Of a stretch of 55,324 bases of DNA, positions 33,994 to 51,227 are shown piece after piece. Position 1 is the stretch's first letter. Every line of letters starts with the position of its first letter. The stretch is taken from positions 1 through 55,324 of the forward strand of contig NZ_BOOG01000005.1 of NCBI RefSeq assembly GCF_016863115.1. The letters are read 5' to 3'. The notes under the pieces are model-generated. The model saw only the letters and a list, made by a program, of their open reading frames with translations, had not been told where the DNA came from and ran no database searches. Source of the stretch: Sphaerimonospora thailandensis (lineage in GTDB: Bacteria > Actinomycetota > Actinomycetes > Streptosporangiales > Streptosporangiaceae). A program made the translations under genes and the position numbers.

Positions 33994-35742
33994 ATGGACT
34001 GGAACACGCTCACCGGCAACCCGCAGATCATCCGGCTCTCGGCGAGCATGCTCGACCGACGTCAGAGCGACTGCCGTGACTTCGCCGCGATCAAGTCCCG
34101 CCCGCAAGTCCGGCCACGGACCTACGATCAGCGCCGCTACCCGCCATGGGTGGATTTTCCGCTCGGACTGGTCATGAGTGTGCTGGACGCCGTGGAGTTC
34201 GACGGCGACGAAATCGACCGGGCGCTCGACAAAGTGACCAAGGAGAGCCGGGACCGCCTGCATCCTGGCGTCGCCTCATGGATCAGGCATGCATGCCATA
34301 CCTATCGCGACGTCGCGGACTCTCTGGCCGCTGAGCTCGCCGACGACGGAATCGACGTACGACCCGAACGCAGTCCCCGGATCTCTCAGTTCGGCTCGTC
34401 CTCGGCCGAAATGCGTTCACTGACCGCGTGGGGCCGCTGGTACGTCTCGGCGGACGGATCTTTGGTGGAGTTCCGGCGGCTGCGTATGCGACGTCCGTTC
34501 GGCGCCGCCGATGATGCGTCAACGCTCGCGATGGCCTATGTCGCCGGCACCGGGGATCCCGTTCAGGACCATCGGGAGCTCTACAACGCGATCCCGGTCC
34601 CGGTCCACAAGGGCGTTCCTCGGCCGCAGCGGGTTCGGGTGGTCGAGGTCGGCCTCACCGACGGCGCCGACAAGGCCCTGGTCGACGCGAGCCCGGAAGA
34701 GGTCCGGCAGTCCTACCAGGCAGCGGTACGGCCCACCGCCGCCGAACTGCTCACCGGCGGCGGAAGGACCCCCGGCCAGGACTGCGCCGTGTGCAAGATC
34801 CAGGTCTCCTGCGACTCCCTGCCCACAGCGCCCGGGCTGCTCGGCCTGGCCGATCGGGGGACCCATCGCCGCACCTGGTCGATCACCACCTCACGCCAGT
34901 ACGAGGTCTGCCCCGCCCAGGCGCACCTGCGCGAGCTCAGGATCCCTGGAGAGTCGGAGACGAGCGTCGCGGTCCAGCGAGGCCGCGCCGTCCACCGCTG
35001 GCTGGAGGCGGCGCACACGCGCGGCAGAGCCTGCACCCTGGCGGATCTGCCGGACGTGGAGGCGGATGACTGCGGCATCGCGGACACCCTGATGGACCGT
35101 GCGGACTATCACCAGGCCAGGCCCTACCTCCTTCAGCACGTGGACATCTGTCCCCTACGCGGTCCTGGAGTGATCACCGAGATCCGGCCCGAGCCGAAGG
35201 TCGCGGCCTACGACCCGCTCGCCGACGTGGTGGTGCTCACCAGCCCCGACCTCCTGCGCCGAGTGGACGGTCGCTTGGTCTACCGGGAGCTCAAGACCTC
35301 GGCGGTGCCCCGTGGCATCACCGCGGAGAACGCGCTGACCATGGTGCCTCAGCTCGCCCTGGCGGTGTGCCTGATCGCGACCGGCGTGTTCGGAGACACG
35401 TCCGGGCTGGTCGAGCTGGAACAACTGCACGTGGACAGCGCTGAGCCCGTTCTGACGTTCGACGCGGCCGATCCGGAGGTCGTCGCGACCGCACGTGCCG
35501 TCATCCATGAGCGCGTCCGGCCCTGGCACGGCGACGTGGCGTTCCACGCGAACCCGGGCTGGTGGTGCCGTTCCTGCCCGGTGGCGCGATGGTGCCCCGA
35601 GGCGTCCGCCGCGGACGCGAGCACCTGTTTCGACCCCGCCACCGGGGAGGTCCTGCCGGCTCGCGGCGCCTTGGACCCCCGCGTCGAGGCGATCGCCGCC
35701 ATGGTCGCCGAGCCCGAGATCGACGACGAGCCGCCCTTCTGA
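33994..35742 (+). CDS. Cas4/AddB-like PD-(D/E)XK nuclease with Fe-S cysteines
   Basis: A 582-aa protein. The C-terminal nuclease domain (about 295-545) starts SITTSRQYEVCPAQAHL (C306), has the Asp and ExK of the fold in RRVDGRLVYRELKTS (E432, K434), and ends with WWCRSCPVARWC (C525, C528, C534). That is the four-cysteine arrangement that holds a 4Fe-4S cluster in Cas4 and AddB. The N-terminal half ends with a second CxxCxxxxxC (C264, C267, C273), hinting at a duplicated, degenerate copy of the same domain. GGAG lies eight bases before the ATG. It is divergent from the N6-methylase, and 269 bp ahead of the kinase-helicase operon. Confidence 0.75.
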   Translation: MDWNTLTGNPQIIRLSASMLDRRQSDCRDFAAIKSRPQVRPRTYDQRRYPPWVDFPLGLVMSVLDAVEFDGDEIDRALDKVTKESRDRLHPGVASWIRHACHTYRDVADSLAAELADDGIDVRPERSPRISQFGSSSAEMRSLTAWGRWYVSADGSLVEFRRLRMRRPFGAADDASTLAMAYVAGTGDPVQDHRELYNAIPVPVHKGVPRPQRVRVVEVGLTDGADKALVDASPEEVRQSYQAAVRPTAAELLTGGGRTPGQDCAVCKIQVSCDSLPTAPGLLGLADRGTHRRTWSITTSRQYEVCPAQAHLRELRIPGESETSVAVQRGRAVHRWLEAAHTRGRACTLADLPDVEADDCGIADTLMDRADYHQARPYLLQHVDICPLRGPGVITEIRPEPKVAAYDPLADVVVLTSPDLLRRVDGRLVYRELKTSAVPRGITAENALTMVPQLALAVCLIATGVFGDTSGLVELEQLHVDSAEPVLTFDAADPEVVATARAVIHERVRPWHGDVAFHANPGWWCRSCPVARWCPEASAADASTCFDPATGEVLPARGALDPRVEAIAAMVAEPEIDDEPPF

Positions 35743-36011
35743 CGGAAGCGGAGACGGCGAGCGGTGCGACGACAAGGAATCGTAACGATCCGACGCGAAG
35801 CCTCGGGCACTTCTATTGATCATGGAATGATCCGTTCTACCCCCCACGGCAAGCTTGTCGGCATTGCCATCAGGCGGAAAATGTTTGACCGTTCCATCGT
35901 CGACTACCCTGATCGAGAAATTCAGAACTCTCCTGTGTATTCGCTGCATGGGGACCTGTTGATCATCGCCTGGCCCGCTCCTGGCGATGCGGGTGAAATT
36001 AAGGAGTGTCC
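35743..36011 (+). promoter_or_regulatory. AT-richer leader ahead of the kinase-helicase operon
   Basis: A stretch markedly richer in A/T than its surroundings, so a likely promoter region for the five-gene operon. A frame of 83 codons (35764-36015) ends in a GTGA overlap with the kinase start, but its third positions are near 50-60% GC and it resembles nothing I know. TTGACC (35885) and TACCCT (35905) are only 14 bp apart, too close for a normal promoter. AAGGAG at 36001-36006 sets the downstream start. Confidence 0.4.
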
Positions 36012-42295
<6,284 letters not shown>

Positions 42296-42296
<1 letters not shown>

Positions 42297-45208
42297 TGAC
42301 GTACACGGCCGGTGCCCTGGTCTCCGCCCGCGGCCGGGACTGGGTGGTGCTCCCGGAAAGCGCCGCCGACATGCTCGTGCTGCGCCCGCTGGGCGGCGCC
42401 GACGACGACATCGCCGCCGTCTTCCCGGCGTTCGAGGAGGTCCGCGGCGCCGAGTTCGCGCCGCCGTCCCCCGCCGACCTGGGCGACTCGCTCGCCGCCG
42501 GACTGCTCCGTACGGCACTGCGCATCGGCTTCCGCTCCGGCGCCGGGCCGTTCCGGTCGCTGGCCGGCATCGCCGTGGAACCCCGCGCCTACCAGCTCGT
42601 CCCGCTGATGATGGCGCTGCGGCAGCGGACCGTCCGCATGCTGATCTCCGACGACGTCGGCATCGGCAAGACCGTCGAGGCGGGCCTCATCGCGAGCGAG
42701 CTGCTGGCCCAGGGCAGCGCGCGGCGGCTCGCCGTGCTCTGCTCGCCCGCGCTGGCCGAGCAGTGGCAGGAGGAGCTGCGCACGAAGTTCGGCATCGACG
42801 CCGAGCTGGTCCTGGCCTCCACCGTCTCCCGGCTGGAGCGCGGCCTGGACCTGGGCCAGTCGCTGTTCGACAAACACCCGAACGTGATCGTCTCCACGGA
42901 CTTCATCAAGTCCACCCGGCACCGCGACGACTTCGTCCGGCACTGCCCCGACCTGGTCATCGTCGACGAGGCCCACACCTGCGTCGCCGCCGACGACGGC
43001 GCCTCCACGCAGAACCAGCTCCGCTACGAGCTGCTCCAGCGCGTCGCCGACCCCACGGCCGACCGCCACCTGCTGCTGGTGACCGCGACTCCGCACAGCG
43101 GCAAGGAGAGCGCCTTCCGCAACCTGCTCGGCCTGGTCCGGCCGGAGCTGGCCGAGGTCGAGCTCGACACGGAGGCGGGCCGCCGCCTGCTGGCCCAGCA
43201 CTTCGTCCAGCGCAAGCGGGCCGACGTGCGGCAGTTCCTCACCGTCAGCGACGGCCTGGCCGACGACAGCCTGGCCGAGACCACCTCGTTCCCCTCCGAC
43301 CGCTACTTCAAGGACGAGACCTACAAGCTCTCCCCCGCCTACCGCGCCCTGCTCGACGACGCGATCGCCTACGCCGGGGAGCGGGTGAGCGCAGCGGGCG
43401 ACCGAGGCAAGCGGGAGGCGAGGATCGCCTGGTGGTCCGCGATCGCGCTGCTGCGCTCGATGGTCTCCTCGCCGCGCGCCGCCGCCCAGACCCTGCGCAC
43501 CCGCTCGGCGGCCGCCACGGCCGCGACCGCCGAGGAGGCCGACAGGCTGGGCGCGCCGCTGACCGGCGACGCCTCCGACAGCGACGTCATGGAAGGGCTC
43601 GACGTCGCACCCGGCGCGGAGATCGATGACGCGGGCGTCCGCCTGGCCGAGCTGGCCGGCCGCGCGGAGGCGCTGGAGGGCCCGGCGGCCGACCGGAAGC
43701 TGGCCGCCCTGGTCGAGCACCTGAAAGACCTGCTGAAGACCGGCTACCACCCGATCGTCTTCTGCCGCTACATCCCCACCGCCGAGTACGTCGCCGAGCA
43801 CCTGGCGGGCAGGCTCGGCAAGAAGACCGTCGTACGCGCCGTCACCGGCACCCTGTCGCCGCAGCAGCGCCTGCAGCGCATCGAGGAGCTGGCCGAGCAG
43901 GCGGGTGACGACGCGGCCGCCCGCCGCGTCCTGGTCGCCACCGACTGCCTGTCCGAGGGGGTCAACCTCCAGCACCATTTCGACGCCGTCGTCCACTACG
44001 ACCTCGCCTGGAACCCCACCCGGCACGACCAGCGCGAGGGCCGCGTCGACCGCTACGGCCAGAAGAAGGACACCGTCAAGGTGCTCACCCTGTACGGCAG
44101 CGACAACGGCATCGACGGCAAGGTCCTCGAGGTCCTCATCAAGAAGCACCGCCAGATCCGCAAGGACCTGGGCATCTCCGTCTCCGTCCCGGACGCCGCC
44201 TCCACCGGCGTCACCGACGCGATCGTCGAGTGGCTGCTCATACGCAGCCAGCGGCGCGAGCAGGAGGCCCTGTTCAGCTTCGACGAGATCAGCGACCGGG
44301 CCGCCGCGCTGGAGACCGAGTGGAGCTCCGCGGCCGAACGCGAGAAGACCTCCCGCTCCCGTTTCGCCCAGCGCTCCATCCACCCCGAGGAGGTCGCCCG
44401 CGAGGTCGCCGCGATCCGCGACACCCTGGGCCGGGCCGGCGAGATCCGCACGTTCGTACGGCACGCGCTGGCCTCCCTCGACGGCGTCCTGCGCGACGAG
44501 CCGGGCGGCACGGGCACCCTCACCGGCGACTTCAACGCGGATCTGAGCGGCACCCCCGCCGGGCTCCGCGACGCCCTCGCCCCCGTCGTCGGCGGCGACG
44601 CCGTCGAACTGGGCCGACCGGTGCCGTTCCGCACGACGGCCGCGGTGGCGCGCGGCGAGGCCGCCCTGGTCCGCACCGACCCGGTGGTGGGCGCACTCGC
44701 GGGCTACGTCCTCAACGCCGCCCTCGACGGCCAGGCCGAAGGCCCGCGACCGGCCAGCCGTTGCGGGGTGATCCGCACCGGGGCCGTCGGCACCCGCACC
44801 ACGCTGCTGCTGGTCCGCTACCGGTTCCACCTCACCCTGCCGTCCCGGGCGGGCGCCCGCCAGCTCGTCGCCGAGGACGCCCGCCTGCTCGCCTTCCGGG
44901 GCTCACCCGCGAACGCGGTGTGGCTGCCGGCCGAGGACGCCCTGCGGCTCCTGGACGCGACGGCCGACGACAACACCGACCGCGTCTTCGGCGAGCGCAC
45001 CATGGCCCGCGTGCTCGACGGCCTGCCTGCCGTGGCCGCGCACCTGGAGGCGTACGGCGACCAGCTCGGAGCCGAGCTGCTCGACTCGCACCGCCGGGTG
45101 CGCAGCGCGTCCGGCGAGATCATCCGCGGGGTGAACGTCACCGCGCAGAAGCCGGCCGACATCCTCGGCGCCTACGTCTACCTTCCGGTCTCTGGAGGAG
45201 CCGCCTGA
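42296..45208 (+). CDS. SNF2-family helicase, DrmD-like
   Basis: A 970-aa ATPase. Motif I SDDVGIGKTVEAG (about 118-130), motif II DEAHT near 224, motif III VTATPHSGKE. The second lobe has FCRYIPTAEYVAEHL, ATDCLSEGVNLQ and the motif VI region RHDQREGRVDRYGQ. The last 350 residues form a helical accessory region. Size and layout fit DrmD of class 1 DISARM, and also the helicases of some restriction systems. It is coupled at both ends by one-base TGATG overlaps (42296 and 45208). It probably translocates on incoming DNA for the operon's methylase and nuclease parts. Confidence 0.83.
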
Positions 45209-48200
45209 TGTCCGCCATCGCCCGCAACCAGGTCTTCACCGCCGTCCACACCATCGGCGGCCTCCTGCCCGCCGACATGCTGGTCCGCATCTCCGAGGGC
45301 AGGGACGTCGAGGGCTCCCGGCCCGCCGACTACCGCATCGTGGGCTCGCGATCGGTGCGTGACGAGGCCGAGCGCCACTGGGACTACCTCAAGTCGGTCT
45401 GGAGCGAGCTGCGCGAGAAGCTGCCCGTCACCCCGGAGGCCGACGCCCCCGCCGACCCCACGGGCCTCGCGGTCAGCCAGTGGCTCGAACCGCTCTTCAC
45501 CGAGCTCGGCTTCGGCGACCTGACGGCCCTCAAGGGGTCGGGGATCGCGTCGGACGACGGCGGCAAGGTCTTCGCGATCAGCCACCGCTGGAGTCACGTC
45601 CCCGTCCACCTGACCGCGTGGAACGCCGCGCTGGACAGGCGCCCGGCGGGAGCCGGCACGGTCCCGCCGCAGTCGCTCGTGCAGGAGTGCCTGAACCGCG
45701 CCGACGCCCACCTGTGGGGCATCCTGACCAACGGCCGCCAGCTGCGCCTGCTGCGCGACTCCAGCGCGCTCGCCACCTCGTCGTACGTCGAGTTCGACCT
45801 GGAGGCCATCTTCGACGGCGAGCTGTTCAGCGAGTTCGTGCTGCTCTACCGCCTGCTGCACATCTCACGGTTCAAGGTCGAGGACGGCGCGGCGCCGTCC
45901 ACCTGCTGGCTGGAGAAATGGCGCACCGAGGCGATCGCGTCGGGCACCCGGGCGCTGGAGCATCACCGCGACGGCGTCCAGAAGGCCATCACCACGCTCG
46001 GCACCGGCTTCCTCAAGCACCCGGCCAACACGGGTCTCCGCCAGGGCCTGGACGTCGACGCCTTCCACGTCGCGCTGCTACGCCTCGCCTATCGGCTGAT
46101 CTTCCTCTTCGTCGTCGAGGACCGTGACGCGCTCCACCCGCCGGACACCGACGGGGAGACGCGCCGGCGGTACGCCACCTACCTCTCCTCCGACCGGCTG
46201 CGCCGCGTGGCCGGCCGCCGCCGGGGCACCACGCACACCGATCTCTATCAGGCCCTGCGGATCGTCTTCGACGCACTCGGCGACGAGCAGGGCCGCCCCG
46301 AGCTGGGCCTGCCCGGCCTCGGCGGTCTCTTCGACGACACCGAGGCGGACGCTCCGCTGCGGGGGCTGTCCCTTGCCAACGCCGACCTGCTGGAGGCCGT
46401 ACGGCACCTGGCCCGCGTCCGGGACGTGGGCACGGCCCGCTGGCGGCAGGTGGACTACCGCAACATGGGCTCGGAGGAGCTCGGCTCCATCTACGAGTCG
46501 CTGCTGGAGCTCGTCCCCAAGCACAGCGCCGTCGACAGGACCTTCGAGCTGGTCGACCGCCTCGGCAACAACCGCAAGAAGACCGGGTCCTACTACACGC
46601 CGAGCTCCCTGATCGAGACCCTGCTCGACTCCACCCTCGACCCGGTCATCGACGACGCGCAGAAGCGCGGCGAGGCGAAGGCATCGGCGGCCGGTCAGCC
46701 CGACCCGGCCGAGGCCATCGTCGCCGAGCTGCTGTCGCTCACCGTCTGCGACCCGGCCTGCGGCTCCGGCCACTTCCTGGTCGCCGCCGCCCGCCGGATC
46801 GCCAAGCGGGTCGCCGCCGTGCGGGAACGCAACCCCGAGCCCACCCTCGACGCGGTACGGCACGCGCTGCGCGAGGTGATCAACCGCTGTGTGTACGGCG
46901 TCGACCTCAACCCGATGGCCGTCGAGCTGGCCAAGGTCTCGCTCTGGCTGGAGGCCATGGAGCCGGGCAAACCGCTCGGTTTCCTCGACGCGCACATCAA
47001 GCTCGGCAACGGGCTGATCGGGGCGACGCCCACCCTGCTGCGCGACGGCATCCCCGGCAAGGCCTTCAAGGCGGTCGAGGGCGACGACACGAGCTACGCC
47101 AGGTTCCTGGAGAAGCAGAACGACCAGGAGCGCATCGGACAGGGCGGTCTTTTCGACCTGACCCCGGAGACCAAGGTGGCCAACACCGCCTTCGCCGCGG
47201 AACTGCGCCGCATCACGGCCGCCCCCTCCGACGATCTCGCGCAGGTCCGGCGGCAGGCCGCGGCCTACCGCGACTGGGAGGCGTCCCCCGCGTACGTCCG
47301 CGCCCGGCACGTAGCCGACGCCTGGTGCGCGGCGTTCATGTGGCACAAGACCAAGGACGCGCCACCCGCGATCACCGACGCCGTCTTCCGCGCCCTCCAG
47401 GACCCGGACGGCACGGCCGCCTCTCAGGCGACGAACGACGAGATCGTACGGCTCAGCCGGGAGTATCGCTTCTTCCACTGGCACCTGGAGTTCCCCGACG
47501 TCTTCACCGTCCCGGACGACGGCTCCGACGCCGCCATGGACGCCGCTACGGACGGCGCTGTGGACCCGGCAACCGGCTGGGCCGGCGGTTTCTCGTGTGT
47601 CCTGGGCAACCCGCCCTGGGACAAGGTCGACTTCGAGGACAAGAAATACTTCAGCGTCATCGACCCGGAGATCGCCGCGATCGCGGGTGTGGACCGACGT
47701 CTCGAAATCGCCATCTGGGCCGACAAGAACCCGGAGGCGGGCAAGCGCTACTGGGCCGAGCGCCGCAAGGTGAAGTCGACGTTCCATTTCGCGGGAGACT
47801 CCGGGGTCTTTCCCCTGTGCGCCAAAGGCCTCTCGGTGAAGGGCGTCAACTCACTCCAGACCGATCAGCTCTTCACCGAGCGCTTCGCGTCCATCGCCGC
47901 GCCCGAGGGCCGCTTCGGCTGCGTCATTCCGACGGCCATCGCGACGGGTGCGGGAGCGCAGCACCTTTTCAGCGACCTCACCCAGCGCGGCGCCATCGCC
48001 TCGCTGTACGACTTCGAGAACCGTAAGCCGCTCTTCGTCGGGGTGCACGCCAGCTACAAGTTCTGCCTGCTCTCCCTGACCGGTCGAGGGCTGCGCGAAC
48101 CGGCGGCGAAGTTCGCGTTCTTCCTCGAAGACCCCGGCGACCTCGACAATGCCAGCCGTGTTTTCACGCTCAGACCGGAAGAGATCGCTCTCATCAACCC

Positions 48201-49386
48201 CAACACCGGAACCCTCCCCATCTTCCGATCCCGTCGGGATGCGGACCTCACGGCGTCGATCTACCACCGCATCCCGGTCCTGTGGAACGAAACCGAGAAG
48301 AACGGCAACCCCTGGGGCATCACCTTCAAGAACCTCTTCAACATGACCGACGACTCCGACCTCTTCCGCACACGGGAGCAGCTGGAGTCCGAAGGTTGGC
48401 AGCTTCGCGGCAACGTGTTCGTCCGGGGCAACGAGCGGATGCTGCCGCTGTATGAGGGCAAGATGGCCCACCATTTCGACCACCGGTGGAACTCCTACTA
48501 CGGCACGGGCAACGAAGACCGCCGCCGACTGACCCTCGCGGAAAAGCAGGACTCCTCAGCCGCCGCCGACCCACGCTATTGGATCGCGGAGACTGGGCTG
48601 ATCCCTACCTTCCGGAAGAAAAAGGAGGTCGAGGTCCCCGGCGTCACCCTTCGCTTGGAGGAGGTTCGCTGGGACCGTGATTGGCTCTGCGGTTGGCGTG
48701 ACGTGTGTCGTACAACCGACGAGCGCACGGCCATCCCCGCTTTTCTCCCGCGCGCGGCTGTCGGTCATACATATCCTCTAATGCTGCCGCAGGTAGCTCC
48801 CGCCCTCACCGCAGCGCTTATCGCCGCGCAGAGCTCACTGGTCTTCGACTTCGTGAGTCGTCAGAAGGTGGGCGGCATTCACATGGCCCTCATGACGTGG
48901 AAGCAGTTGCCCGTCCCCAGCCCCGAGATGCTGGAGTCTCACACGCCGTTCCTCACTCCGCGTGTCCTCGAACTCGTCTACACCGCCCATGACATGGCCG
49001 GACTTGCCCGGGACCTGGACGACTCGGGTGCGCCGTTCCGGTGGGACGAGGAGCGCCGGGCGCAAATCCGGGCCGAACTGGACGCGTACTTCTTCCACCT
49101 CTATGGCATCTCCCGTCCGGATGTGGACTACATCCTGGAGTCCTTCCAGTCCGACTCGGGCGGCGGGCTCAAGAACAACGAGATCGCCAAGTACGGCACG
49201 TACCGTATTAAGGATCTCGTGCTGGCCGAGTACGACCGGATGGCCGTCGCAGGAGTGAGCCTCACCAGCCCGCTCATTGACGGCGAGAACTACACCTCCA
49301 CCCTCACTCCCCCACCGGGCCACGGCCCCCGCCATCCCGCGGCGCAGGCCGTACCCGCCGGTCGGGCGGATGGTGAGGAAGCCTGA
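45208..49386 (+). CDS. Large adenine-specific methyltransferase, DrmMI/PglX-like
   Basis: A 1392-aa protein. ATG 45208 has GGAGGAG at 45194-45200 and overlaps the helicase stop; the open frame begins earlier but lies inside the helicase gene. Motif I is VCDPACGSGHFL (D515), then YGVDLNPMAVELAKVSLWLE, with catalytic motif IV GNPPW (N801). The 500-residue N-terminus and the C-terminal part (LPQVAPALTAALIAAQSSL, GGIHMALMTWKQLP) resemble BREX PglX, Eco57I-type and DISARM DrmMI enzymes, where the C-terminus recognises the target site. Its role is probably host marking. It is one of five translationally coupled genes. Confidence 0.85.
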   Translation: MSAIARNQVFTAVHTIGGLLPADMLVRISEGRDVEGSRPADYRIVGSRSVRDEAERHWDYLKSVWSELREKLPVTPEADAPADPTGLAVSQWLEPLFTELGFGDLTALKGSGIASDDGGKVFAISHRWSHVPVHLTAWNAALDRRPAGAGTVPPQSLVQECLNRADAHLWGILTNGRQLRLLRDSSALATSSYVEFDLEAIFDGELFSEFVLLYRLLHISRFKVEDGAAPSTCWLEKWRTEAIASGTRALEHHRDGVQKAITTLGTGFLKHPANTGLRQGLDVDAFHVALLRLAYRLIFLFVVEDRDALHPPDTDGETRRRYATYLSSDRLRRVAGRRRGTTHTDLYQALRIVFDALGDEQGRPELGLPGLGGLFDDTEADAPLRGLSLANADLLEAVRHLARVRDVGTARWRQVDYRNMGSEELGSIYESLLELVPKHSAVDRTFELVDRLGNNRKKTGSYYTPSSLIETLLDSTLDPVIDDAQKRGEAKASAAGQPDPAEAIVAELLSLTVCDPACGSGHFLVAAARRIAKRVAAVRERNPEPTLDAVRHALREVINRCVYGVDLNPMAVELAKVSLWLEAMEPGKPLGFLDAHIKLGNGLIGATPTLLRDGIPGKAFKAVEGDDTSYARFLEKQNDQERIGQGGLFDLTPETKVANTAFAAELRRITAAPSDDLAQVRRQAAAYRDWEASPAYVRARHVADAWCAAFMWHKTKDAPPAITDAVFRALQDPDGTAASQATNDEIVRLSREYRFFHWHLEFPDVFTVPDDGSDAAMDAATDGAVDPATGWAGGFSCVLGNPPWDKVDFEDKKYFSVIDPEIAAIAGVDRRLEIAIWADKNPEAGKRYWAERRKVKSTFHFAGDSGVFPLCAKGLSVKGVNSLQTDQLFTERFASIAAPEGRFGCVIPTAIATGAGAQHLFSDLTQRGAIASLYDFENRKPLFVGVHASYKFCLLSLTGRGLREPAAKFAFFLEDPGDLDNASRVFTLRPEEIALINPNTGTLPIFRSRRDADLTASIYHRIPVLWNETEKNGNPWGITFKNLFNMTDDSDLFRTREQLESEGWQLRGNVFVRGNERMLPLYEGKMAHHFDHRWNSYYGTGNEDRRRLTLAEKQDSSAAADPRYWIAETGLIPTFRKKKEVEVPGVTLRLEEVRWDRDWLCGWRDVCRTTDERTAIPAFLPRAAVGHTYPLMLPQVAPALTAALIAAQSSLVFDFVSRQKVGGIHMALMTWKQLPVPSPEMLESHTPFLTPRVLELVYTAHDMAGLARDLDDSGAPFRWDEERRAQIRAELDAYFFHLYGISRPDVDYILESFQSDSGGGLKNNEIAKYGTYRIKDLVLAEYDRMAVAGVSLTSPLIDGENYTSTLTPPPGHGPRHPAAQAVPAGRADGEEA

Positions 49387-51227
49387 TGTCCAACGAGTAC
49401 CCCGAATTTCAGATCCGCCTGCCCGACGGCGGCCTCGTCGCGCATGGTCTACTGCTGGACGAGAAGGGGACCAACGGCAGCCAGAAGTTCGTGGTGCTGG
49501 CCGGGTCGCCCGTCCGGCCGCACGTCGTGCCATCGTTCGAGGAGAAAGGCGGTGCCCCGTACCGGCTCCGGCAGGAGCTGATCGACAACGGGACAATCGC
49601 CAAGTCCCCGAAGTGGCCAGGATATCTGGAGACGGGCCGGGACATCGTCTGCAACTCCCCGTCCGCCGCCGCCGCGATCGTGCTCGGCCGCAGCTCCAAC
49701 GGGTGGACCGAGTGGAAGAGCAAGGGCGGGCATCCGCTCGTCGACTATGTCGATCAGGCGGGGTGGGGACCCAGCCGCACCTGGCTGGTTCGGGGATCCA
49801 ACGTGGCCGGGTCCGACCTGGTCAGGCGTCTCTGGCTCCCCGAGGGGCGGGTGAGCCTCGCGGCGAGTCACCTGCGTGCGGGCGTCGAAGAGGGCATCAG
49901 CAAGGATCGGCTGCGCGGCTTCGTGGAGGAGGACTACGAGTCCACAACCACGTACACCCAGCGGATCCGGCTGGTCGAGGACTTCCACGTCTTCCTGTCC
50001 CGGATGAAGCCGGGAGACACCGTCTGCACGATCTCCAACAGCCTGCTGTACGTAGGGGAGATCACCGGCAAGGTCGAGCAGGTCGCCTCCGAAGGCGGCA
50101 GGTCGAACCTGCGGCGCCCGGTGGAGTGGCAGAGCACCGGGTACGGCTACGACGAGCTGCCCGAGGAGCTCCAGCAGAAGCTCTCCATCCAGCACGACAT
50201 CGTCGACCTCACTCCTGTCCAGGCGCTGGTCGCCGGGCTCGGGAAGAGCGATGAGGAGCTGGCCGACGAGGTGCGGGAGACCGAGGGCGACGCGAGCGCG
50301 GAGATCGCCGCGCTCGTCGCCCGCCGGAGGCTGGAGCTGCCCGAGCCAACCGAGGAACTCGCGGACGAGCTCCTGGTGCATGACGTGGCGTGGCTGCGCG
50401 AGGTGCGCGATCTCCTCTGGGATGAGCGGCAGCTCGTCCTCTACGGTCCGCCCGGCACCGGCAAGACCTTCCTCGCGCTCAAGCTGGCCGAGTTCCTCGG
50501 CGGCGGGCCCGAGCAGGTCAAGCTGGTGCAGTTCCACCCGTCGTACGCCTACGAGGACTTCTTCGAGGGATTCCGGCCCCAGGAGGATCCGCAGACCCGG
50601 GACGTCGCCTTCCGGCTCACCGCCGGGCCGCTCCGGGAGCTCGCCGACCTCGCCTCACGCGAGGGCAACCGGCACGTCCCGCACTTCCTCGTCATCGACG
50701 AGATCAACCGGGCCAACCTGGCGAAGGTCTTCGGCGAGCTGTACTTCCTGCTGGAATATCGGAACAGGTCGGTGCGGCTCACCTACTCGGGCGACGACTT
50801 CGCGCTCCCGTCGAACCTGTTCGTCATCGGCACCATGAACACCGCCGACCGTTCCATCGCGCTCGTGGACGCCGCCATGCGCCGCCGTTTCGCGTTCGTC
50901 GAGCTCTCGCCCCGGACCGAGCCGACCCGCGGGCTGCTCCGCCGCTGGCTCACGCGGGAAGGCCGAGATGCCGAGCCCGCCGGCCTCCTCGACGCGCTCA
51001 ACTCCCGCATCGCCGACCCGGACTTCCAGGTCGGTCCCTCCTACCTGATGAAGGAGGGGGTCTACCGGGACGGTGGTCTCGAACGCACCTGGCGCACGAA
51101 GATCATGCCGCTGCTGGAAGAGCACCACTACGGGGAGGGCGTGGACGTCGAGGGGCGCTATGGACTGCCGTCGTTGCGTGCCGCCGTCGGGCCCGCTCCG
51201 GAGACCGCGGCACCCGGCCCGTCGTGA
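49386..51227 (+). CDS. mcrB: DUF4357-McrB GTPase subunit
   Basis: A 613-aa protein. Residues about 28-118 look like DUF4357 (SQKFVVLAGSPVR, RQELIDNGTI, SPSAAAAIVLGRSSNGWTEWK). About 190-250 are a second small beta domain (FHVFLSRMKPGDTVCT, LLYVGEITGKVEQV) of the kind that reads modified bases. The AAA+ McrB motor follows: YGPPGTGKTFLALK (Walker A near 354), FLVIDEINRANLAKVFGEL, and GTMNTADRSIALVDAAMRRRF. McrB uses GTP and with McrC cuts DNA carrying modified cytosines. The start overlaps the methylase stop (TGATG) and the stop overlaps mcrC (GTGA). Confidence 0.88.
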   Translation: MSNEYPEFQIRLPDGGLVAHGLLLDEKGTNGSQKFVVLAGSPVRPHVVPSFEEKGGAPYRLRQELIDNGTIAKSPKWPGYLETGRDIVCNSPSAAAAIVLGRSSNGWTEWKSKGGHPLVDYVDQAGWGPSRTWLVRGSNVAGSDLVRRLWLPEGRVSLAASHLRAGVEEGISKDRLRGFVEEDYESTTTYTQRIRLVEDFHVFLSRMKPGDTVCTISNSLLYVGEITGKVEQVASEGGRSNLRRPVEWQSTGYGYDELPEELQQKLSIQHDIVDLTPVQALVAGLGKSDEELADEVRETEGDASAEIAALVARRRLELPEPTEELADELLVHDVAWLREVRDLLWDERQLVLYGPPGTGKTFLALKLAEFLGGGPEQVKLVQFHPSYAYEDFFEGFRPQEDPQTRDVAFRLTAGPLRELADLASREGNRHVPHFLVIDEINRANLAKVFGELYFLLEYRNRSVRLTYSGDDFALPSNLFVIGTMNTADRSIALVDAAMRRRFAFVELSPRTEPTRGLLRRWLTREGRDAEPAGLLDALNSRIADPDFQVGPSYLMKEGVYRDGGLERTWRTKIMPLLEEHHYGEGVDVEGRYGLPSLRAAVGPAPETAAPGPS

